From Lachnospiraceae bacterium (lineage in GTDB: Bacteria > Bacillota > Clostridia > Lachnospirales > Lachnospiraceae): a DNA stretch of 33,532 bases. Below are positions 29,195 to 33,532 of the stretch, one piece after another. Location of the stretch: assembly GCA_900769175.1 (NCBI GenBank), contig CAAGFP010000138.1, positions 1-33,532 on the forward strand, in the 5' to 3' direction. Position numbers and translations under genes: made by a program. The notes beneath the pieces are model-generated. The model was given only the letters and a program-made list of their open reading frames with translations, was not told the DNA's origin and made no database searches. Position 1 is the first letter of the stretch. Each line of letters opens with the position of its first letter.

Positions 29195-29214
29195 GGCACC
29201 CGGAAACGGGTGCC
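29195..29214 (+). promoter_or_regulatory. GNRA-capped hairpin before DUF4317 gene
   Basis: GGCACCCG-GAAA-CGGGTGCC: a perfect 8-bp stem with a GAAA tetraloop, ending about five bases before the GAAAGGAGAAG ribosome site of the next gene. There is no T-tract, so it is not a terminator. It may stabilise the mRNA or affect ribosome access. Confidence 0.65.
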
Positions 29215-29228
29215 GGAAAGGAGAAGCA

Positions 29229-30311
29229 ATGAAGAGAAACGATATGTTAGAAATAAAGGGAATGTGGAAGAAGGAGAGCCTGTGCTGTGACCGCTTCGCG
29301 GCATGCTATGTGGATAACCTGGCCGGAGGATATGTGCTGCAGGACAGTCAGCCGTTTTTGTCTGTACCGGAGAATCAGATCCATAAGCATCTGGCCATGC
29401 TCAAGAAGATGCTGGTAACGGATATCGGAGGAAAGATTGTGCAGGTACCATTTCAGGATGATGCACCGGGAATACTGGATGAAGTTAGGGATTGCAGGCT
29501 TTGTAATGAGGAGATTATGGAGACGTTTTGTGAAATAATTCAGGATAATATGCACTGTGAAGCAAATTATGAGATTTTGACATACCATGTGGTTTATGAC
29601 ATCCCGAATAAGGGCACAGACGGAAAAGACCAGGGCGAATCGGATGATGTGTATGAGTATATCCTGTGTATGATATGCCCTACCAAGATGACAAAGAGCA
29701 ATCTGTCCGTGGAGGAAGGAAGACTGGGCATGACAACGCCGGACAGAGTCTTGGGAGCACCGGTCACGGGCTTTATCTGGCCGGCATTGGATGACAGGAC
29801 AGAGGACAGAAAGTCCATCATCATCTACAACGCGGATGCTGAGGAGCCGGAGCATGGTTTGTACAGAGTGCTTGGAGCCAGAGAGTACAGCACAACGGAT
29901 GAGCTGAGGAAGATTTTACAGCATATATTTAAGGCAGTGATAAAGACAGAGGAGCTGGCAGACAGCGCATTGAGAAAAGTAACGGAAAAGATGGGAGACA
30001 TGGCACCGGAAACAGAGCTGACGGAAGTAGAGTTTAGCTTGTTGCTGCAAAATGCAGGAATAGAAGAGAAATACCGTCCCACTCTGGCCGGGAAGTATGC
30101 AGAGAGCATTGCCATCCATCATCCCAAAGTATATCAGCTGATGATGCCTGATTATATCATGACAGTAACAGAGGGGAAGAAGGGATCCAGAATCCGTAAT
30201 CTGCTCCTGCGGGCAGCAGGTGTAATTGAGGACGTACAGGGGACAGAGTCAGAGCTGGTAAGAGATCTGCTCACGGCAGCAGACATGCAGGCAGGAGGCC
30301 GGGATGAATAA
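29229..30311 (+). CDS. DUF4317 family protein
   Basis: A 360-residue protein beginning MKRNDMLEIKGMWKKESLCCDRFAACYVDN. Later segments (YEILTYHVVYDIPNKG, DVYEYILCMICPTKMTKSNLSVEEGRLG, TTPDRVLGAPVTGFIWPALDDRTEDRKSIIIYNADAEEP, RVLGAREYSTTDELRKILQ) match the DUF4317 family of Clostridia and their phages. The function is unknown; the family is full length here. The start is ATG 29229 behind AAAGGAG, downstream of the GNRA hairpin; upstream codons of the frame from 29106 lie in the previous gene. Confidence 0.8.
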   Translation: MKRNDMLEIKGMWKKESLCCDRFAACYVDNLAGGYVLQDSQPFLSVPENQIHKHLAMLKKMLVTDIGGKIVQVPFQDDAPGILDEVRDCRLCNEEIMETFCEIIQDNMHCEANYEILTYHVVYDIPNKGTDGKDQGESDDVYEYILCMICPTKMTKSNLSVEEGRLGMTTPDRVLGAPVTGFIWPALDDRTEDRKSIIIYNADAEEPEHGLYRVLGAREYSTTDELRKILQHIFKAVIKTEELADSALRKVTEKMGDMAPETELTEVEFSLLLQNAGIEEKYRPTLAGKYAESIAIHHPKVYQLMMPDYIMTVTEGKKGSRIRNLLLRAAGVIEDVQGTESELVRDLLTAADMQAGGRDE

Positions 30312-30858
30312 AACAAAAGAACAGGTAAAGGACTGCGCACTGTATGTGTTTAAGCTGTTGGAAAAGTATATGTTAAGTACAGGGCGGGCACCGACTACAT
30401 ATGAGTTAATGCGGATATGCAATACAACGCAGCAAACGGCGAGAAATTACCTAAAAAGGCTGTCAGAGATGGGATATGTCAGGATAGAGAAAGGGAGAAT
30501 GCGGGGCATTACCATTGTCCCGCCGGAGGAAAGGAAACAAATGGAAGAGGAAAAGAGACACAGAAGCGTCTACCCGGCAGCAGTCGTGCAGAAAGAAAAA
30601 AAGCAGCTTATCACACATGTAAAAGTAGGAGATACAATCAAGGAGACCAGGAAGGAAAAAGAGAAAGAGTGGATGTTTGTAGAGCGGGAGAAGGAATACC
30701 GCGTGATGGAGGTTTATCCGTACCATGTTTTAACCGTCGAAAACGGCACCAGCGTTTTGAGGAGCTTTTCCTATGGGGACTTAATAGTGATGGGCTTGGA
30801 ATATCAGGCACCGGAACTGGAGGCCAGGAGAATCAAGACGCAGGATGCAAGACACTGA
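30304..30858 (+). CDS. winged-helix regulator (LexA N-terminal type)
   Basis: A 184-residue protein. Residues about 8-70 form a LexA-like winged helix (CALYVFKLLEKYMLSTGRAPTTYELMRICNTTQQTARNYLKRLSEMGYVRIEKGRMRGITIVPP). The rest is charged and includes a small beta segment (EYRVMEVYPYHVLTVENGTSVLRSFSYGDLIVMGLEY). It lacks a LexA peptidase domain. It overlaps the DUF4317 gene by eight bases. It is probably a transcription regulator of early or middle genes; the target is unknown. Confidence 0.7.
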   Translation: MNKTKEQVKDCALYVFKLLEKYMLSTGRAPTTYELMRICNTTQQTARNYLKRLSEMGYVRIEKGRMRGITIVPPEERKQMEEEKRHRSVYPAAVVQKEKKQLITHVKVGDTIKETRKEKEKEWMFVEREKEYRVMEVYPYHVLTVENGTSVLRSFSYGDLIVMGLEYQAPELEARRIKTQDARH

Positions 30859-30871
30859 AGGAGGAGAAAAA

Positions 30872-31186
30872 ATGAACGCAAGAGAATTGGATGTACTGAA
30901 CATTTTGGCTGGGAAAGAGGAAGCGCAGACAGCGACAGATATCGTGGAGCAGAGGAAGGGACTGACACAGAGCACGGTTATTGCAGTGCTGCGGAAGCTG
31001 TTAAAGGATAACCAGGTTGAGGTAGTAGGAGTGGCACACAGCGGAAAGGTGCTGTCCAGGACATATGCAATCACATCAGCTGGAAGAAATGCGGTGCTTG
31101 AGCACTTTTTGGCAGAGCTGGAAAGTGTGAAGAATGTCATTACACTGGATGACATTATAACTGCATGGAAAGGTAGTAAAGGATGA
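30872..31186 (+). CDS. BlaI/MecI-like winged-helix protein
   Basis: A 104-residue protein, MNARELDVLNILAGKEEAQTATDIVEQRKGLTQSTVIAVLRKLLKDNQVEVVGVAHSGKVLSRTYAITSAGRNAVLEHFLAEL, close to the BlaI/MecI/CopY winged-helix pattern. A cleavable linker and a partner sensor protease are not seen, so it is probably a plain DNA-binding regulator. GAAGGAGGAG lies about 6 bases before ATG 30872; the in-frame ATG at 30845 lies upstream of that site. Confidence 0.75.
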   Translation: MNARELDVLNILAGKEEAQTATDIVEQRKGLTQSTVIAVLRKLLKDNQVEVVGVAHSGKVLSRTYAITSAGRNAVLEHFLAELESVKNVITLDDIITAWKGSKG

Positions 31187-31488
31187 GAGTATACATAAGC
31201 GGACCGATTACCGGCACAGACGATTATATGGAACGATTTGCGGAAGTAGAAGAGCGACTAAAGGAAAAAGGATATCCAGTGATGAATCCGGCGGCAGTCA
31301 TTTCCATGATGCCGAAAGATATGACATATGAGGAGTGCATGGATATGTGCTTTGCTATGCTGGATATATGTGAGGCGGTATGTATGATGAGTGGATGGGA
31401 GAAATCATGTGGAGCGAACCGGGAATATGGGTACGCGTTAGGTAAAGGTTATCTTATTCTGCAGGAGCAGATGCTGGATGTAAATTAA
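31183..31488 (+). CDS. DUF4406 (deoxyribosyltransferase-like) protein
   Basis: A 101-residue protein: MRVYISGPITGTDDYMERFAEVEERLKEKGYPVMNPA, then MDMCFAMLDICEAVCMMSGWEKSCGANREYGYALGKG. The YISGPITG start, the NPA turn, the DxC/S region and the GW..S.GA..E...A motif are shared with nucleoside 2-deoxyribosyltransferase-like DUF4406 proteins, so a role in nucleotide or DNA-base metabolism is plausible. ATGA overlap with the preceding gene. Confidence 0.85.
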   Translation: MRVYISGPITGTDDYMERFAEVEERLKEKGYPVMNPAAVISMMPKDMTYEECMDMCFAMLDICEAVCMMSGWEKSCGANREYGYALGKGYLILQEQMLDVN

Positions 31489-31503
31489 CAAGGGATGAAG
31501 CGA

Positions 31504-31534
31504 GCGACTCTGGTGCGTACCAGGAATCAGTCGA
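31504..31534 (+). promoter_or_regulatory. stem-loop in leader of 31565 gene
   Basis: CGACT and AGTCG, and inside them CTGGT-GCGT-ACCAG, pair with a five-base bulge (GAATC) on the 3' side. It lies 30 bases before the next start codon in a 76-base gap. Role unknown. Confidence 0.4.
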
Positions 31535-31564
31535 GGGATAGGGCGGGTAAATGGAGGATGCGAG

Positions 31565-31996
31565 ATGGCAATTTTGAATTATACAACAACAGTAGATTCC
31601 TTTAAAACGGTGTCAGAGATTGAATATATCCTGATGAAGCATAAGGCAAAGTCCATCATGAAGAATTATGATGGAGAATCAATCACGGGATTATCGTTTC
31701 TGATTGACACAGGAATGCAGCAGATACCAGTTAGGCTGCCTGTGAAGGTGGAAGAATGTTTGAAGGTGCTGAAAAAGGAGAAGCAGAATAGTCCGAGAAG
31801 TAATATTAAGGCTACCAGAGAACAGGCGGAGCGTGTGGTGTGGAGAATCCTTAAGGACTGGGTAGAAGCACAGATGGCGCTGCTGGATATTGAGATGGTA
31901 CGGTTCGAAGAAATTTTCCTGCCGTATATAGAGACGCAGAACGGCCAGACGATTTATGAGAGACTGGAAGAAAAGCAGTTCCTGTTGGAAGGATAA
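31565..31996 (+). CDS. conserved-looking phage protein of unknown function
   Basis: A 143-residue protein: MAILNYTTTVDSFKTVSEIEYILMKHKAKSIMKNYDGESITGLSFLIDTGMQQIPVRLPVKVEECLKVLKKEK, then EQAERVVWRILKDWVEAQMALLDIEMVRFEEIFLPYIETQNGQTIYERL. An alpha/beta N-terminal half and a helical C-terminal half are predicted by eye. Proteins of this type occur in the early region of many Gram-positive phages; I do not know a function. GGAGGATGCGAG precedes the ATG. Confidence 0.75.
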   Translation: MAILNYTTTVDSFKTVSEIEYILMKHKAKSIMKNYDGESITGLSFLIDTGMQQIPVRLPVKVEECLKVLKKEKQNSPRSNIKATREQAERVVWRILKDWVEAQMALLDIEMVRFEEIFLPYIETQNGQTIYERLEEKQFLLEG

Positions 31997-32021
31997 ATTA
32001 ACATTTAGCGGAGGAAGAAAG

Positions 32022-32186
32022 ATGAGCGATATTAGCAAACTGTTATTCAATGAGATTGATGAAACACTGAGTACATTGTCCAGGAAAGGAGTAGGATTTA
32101 TTAATAGTGAGTCAACGGATTGTATTGAGTATCAGATAGATAACAGGATATTTGAAATCAAAATAGATGAAAAGAAAATGCAATAA
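32022..32186 (+). CDS. small hypothetical protein
   Basis: Fifty-four residues, SDISKLLFNEIDETLSTLSRKGVGFINSESTDCIEYQIDNRIFEIKIDEKKMQ, with a helix followed by beta strands. GCGGAGG lies 8-10 bases before ATG 32022. No relative is recognised. Lower GC than the genes around it. Confidence 0.55.
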   Translation: MSDISKLLFNEIDETLSTLSRKGVGFINSESTDCIEYQIDNRIFEIKIDEKKMQ

Positions 32187-32221
32187 ATAACGATTTAGCT
32201 GAATAGCGGAAAGGAAATAGG

Positions 32222-32428
32222 ATGTCGATAAAGGACAAAATAAAAAATGCAAATAAAACTGATTGGGTAACAAGAGGAATGCCTAAATGGCGGGTTAGAT
32301 TAATAGTCTTTTTTACTAAACTAAAGTGCAGGTTCTATCTAAATAAGGATCTGTGGAGGCAACACATGAGAGGATTCAAATGGATAGGAACAGCAACAAA
32401 TAAAAAAAACAGGACAATAAAGCGCTGA
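32222..32428 (+). CDS. small basic hypothetical protein
   Basis: Sixty-eight residues, strongly basic (SIKDKIKNANKTDWVTRGMPKWRVRLIVFFTKLKCRFYLNKDLWRQHMRGFKWIG), with one short hydrophobic patch (RLIVFFTKL). It could bind nucleic acid or a membrane face. GGAAAGGAAATAGG precedes the ATG. No family recognised. Confidence 0.5.
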   Translation: MSIKDKIKNANKTDWVTRGMPKWRVRLIVFFTKLKCRFYLNKDLWRQHMRGFKWIGTATNKKNRTIKR

Positions 32429-32627
32429 CATGAAGGTGCATACAGGTGGTATTAGTTAGACAAACTGAAATTTAAGGAAGGTCTGAGAGCTTCATACGGT
32501 TATCGGTGTTTACCAGTAAGATGTGTTGATGGTGTACTCAGGGGGAAATGGTGGGAATGTAAACATATATACGGCAGCAGGCATAATATGGACGAGTTGC
32601 ACCGGTGCAACAAAAGGGAGGAGATTT
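32429..32627. other. non-coding stretch before late regulator
   Basis: About 200 bases without a credible gene. A frame from 32456 to 32692 is open (LDKLKFKEGLRASYGYRCLP, then VRCVDGVLRGKWWECKHIYG) but has no good start and runs into the next gene; it may be a gene remnant. The stretch ends with palindrome copy 6. Confidence 0.5.
32596..32611. repeat. 16-bp palindrome GTTGCACCGGTGCAAC, copy 6
   Basis: Perfect copy just before the GGGAGGAG ribosome site of the late-regulator gene, the same placement as copies 2 and 4. Confidence 0.97.
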
Positions 32628-33032
32628 ATGACAAGGGAGCAGTTGGAGGAGTACAGGAGCAAAAAGGAGGAGATTGCAGAGCTGACTTATAAGCTCCAGA
32701 ATCTTGGAGATAACGATGAGATGGTGGTGAATGATGTCATCATGGACTACCGGAAAGGATATCCAAGACCGCAGTCTGTTGTTGGTATAGACTGGGATAA
32801 ATATGATAATGCCAAGGCAAGATACACAAGCAGGCTGGGAAGGCTGCAGGAGGAATGTGATGCAGTGGAGCAGTTTGTAGAGGATATCGAGGACAGCATG
32901 ACGCGGAGAATCTTCCGGATGTACTACATAGACGGGATAAGTCAGAGAGACGTGGCAGCAGCAGTCTATTTAAGTCAGGCAGCAGTATCAAAAAAAATTT
33001 CTGATTTTTTGAAAATGGAATACAAAAAATAA
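32628..33032 (+). CDS. ArpU/sigma-like late transcription regulator
   Basis: A 134-residue protein: a coiled-coil N-terminal half (REQLEEYRSKKEEIAELTYKLQNLG), then the conserved MVVNDVIMDYRKGYPRPQSVVGIDWDKYDNAKARY. A sigma-70 region-4-like HTH closes it (DSMTRRIFRMYYIDGISQRDVAAAVYLSQAAVSKKI). This is the pattern of ArpU-type/DUF1492 late regulators that switch on packaging and structural genes. Its position as the second-last gene before cos and the terminase supports that. GGGAGGAG precedes ATG 32628; the frame from 32523 starts too early. Confidence 0.82.
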   Translation: MTREQLEEYRSKKEEIAELTYKLQNLGDNDEMVVNDVIMDYRKGYPRPQSVVGIDWDKYDNAKARYTSRLGRLQEECDAVEQFVEDIEDSMTRRIFRMYYIDGISQRDVAAAVYLSQAAVSKKISDFLKMEYKK

Positions 33033-33074
33033 AAATAATCATTATACTTAAAATTAGGAGAACCAGCAAGAGAG

Positions 33075-33109
33075 GTGGCACACGGCAGCAGTCGTATGCC
33101 ACTGTTTTT
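33075..33109 (+). terminator. intrinsic terminator after late regulator
   Basis: GTGGCA and TGCCAC with an inner ACG/CGT pair set, followed by TG and five T. It lies 43 bases after the regulator stop and 20 bases before the HNH gene, so the HNH gene may start the late transcript. Confidence 0.8.
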
Positions 33110-33129
33110 ATACAAAGAAAAAAGCGCAT

Positions 33130-33459
33130 ATGGCAAAAGAATGGGCAAAAGCATTTTATAAATCAAAACGCTGGTACAGATGTAAAGAAGCATACAAAGA
33201 AAAAAGGATTGCAATAGACGGAGGAATATGCGAAGAGTGTCATGAGAAGCCTGGTTATATTGTGCATCATAAGATTATTTTAACGCAGGAGAACATATCA
33301 AATCCGGATATTAGTCTGAATGATGATTACCTTGAGTATGTATGCAAAGATTGCCATGATTTATTTGAAGGACATGGATTGAACAAAGGAACAAAGCCAT
33401 TATGTACATTTGATGAGAATGGTCAGCCTGTATCGTTAAGGGAGATTGACAGGAAATAG
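33130..33459 (+). CDS. HNH endonuclease next to cos
   Basis: A 109-residue nuclease with two zinc-binding pairs (C34-x2-C37 and C72-x2-C75) and the HNH core: H46-H47 in YIVHHKIIL, N64 in ISLNDDYLEY, H76 in CKDCHDLFEGH. Small HNH proteins encoded beside the terminase are needed with TerL for cos cleavage in HK97-type phages. The genome is written here as linear, so the terminase genes follow across the junction. The ribosome site is weak (AAAGAAAAAAG). Confidence 0.93.
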   Translation: MAKEWAKAFYKSKRWYRCKEAYKEKRIAIDGGICEECHEKPGYIVHHKIILTQENISNPDISLNDDYLEYVCKDCHDLFEGHGLNKGTKPLCTFDENGQPVSLREIDRK

Positions 33460-33511
33460 TTTTCCTTAGTCCCCCCTAAAATATCTTGATGGTGAAAATC
33501 CAGGGGACCGT
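33460..33511. other. right genome end, presumed cos region
   Basis: The last 52 phage bases hold TTAGTCCCCCCTAAAA and then the end ...CCAGGGGACCGT. No bases are shared with the left end (GATTGATGTAATAC...), so there is no terminal repeat. The position between the HNH gene and the terminase, with adapter attached on both sides, suggests a natural cohesive end whose 3' overhang was removed in library making. Confidence 0.5.
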
Positions 33512-33532
33512 AGATCGGAAGAGCACACGTCT
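33512..33532 (+). other. Illumina adapter (artefact)
   Basis: AGATCGGAAGAGCACACGTC plus T, the reverse complement of the adapter at 1-49. It is not phage sequence. Confidence 0.97.

Overview
The window is an essentially complete genome of a temperate tailed phage with a siphovirus-type morphogenesis module (HK97-like head, long tail tape measure, no sheath protein seen). It is about 33.46 kb of phage DNA between two pieces of Illumina adapter (1-49 and 33512-33532). Protein style, A-rich ribosome binding sites and the accessory set (PcfJ, DUF4317, DUF4406, DUF7666, HIRAN, the GH25 endolysin) point to a gut Clostridia host, most likely Lachnospiraceae. This is inference from remembered families; no flanking host DNA is present. 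The gene order runs from just before the terminase to just after an HNH nuclease, with the integrase and attP region in the middle. That is virion (cos-to-cos) order rather than prophage order.

Layout. 91-8290 (+): terminase small and large subunits, portal, ClpP-like prohead protease, major capsid, head-tail connectors, tail terminator, major tail protein, and tail-assembly chaperones joined by a -1 frameshift site. 8296-15439 (+): tape measure, distal tail protein, baseplate hub, receptor-binding and fibre proteins (one polyglycine, one collagen-like), and a decayed DUF6527 gene. 15522-17319 (+): holin and a three-part endolysin (GH25, M15 peptidase, peptidoglycan binding) with a probable internal start, then a strong terminator. 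17320-17739: non-coding attP-like region with arm-type repeats and a long stem-loop.

17740-21065 (-): the lysogeny block. It runs from the CI-like repressor through a mini ImmA-type metalloprotease, a voltage-gated potassium channel and a HIRAN protein to a tyrosine integrase with an added zinc ribbon. The channel and HIRAN gene are non-essential-looking cargo that a lysogen would express. 21066-21216: divergent control region with a near-consensus rightward promoter and four copies of a CAC-N5-GTG dyad; a fifth copy lies just after cro. 21217-33459 (+): cro, small early genes, an HUH-type Rep, an RNase H-like protein overlapping it, a PcfK/AcrIIA9-like protein, DUF7666, PcfJ, a ParB-like protein, DUF4317, small regulators, an ArpU/sigma-like late regulator and the HNH nuclease next to the presumed cos.

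The strongest unexplained signal is a 16-base palindrome, GTTGCACCGGTGCAAC, present five times perfectly and once with one mismatch, spread 4-7 kb apart and read in different frames where it falls in genes. Other points of interest are the Kv channel/HIRAN cargo, a candidate small RNA between integrase and HIRAN, and a small nested reading frame with an ideal ribosome binding site inside the ParB-like gene.
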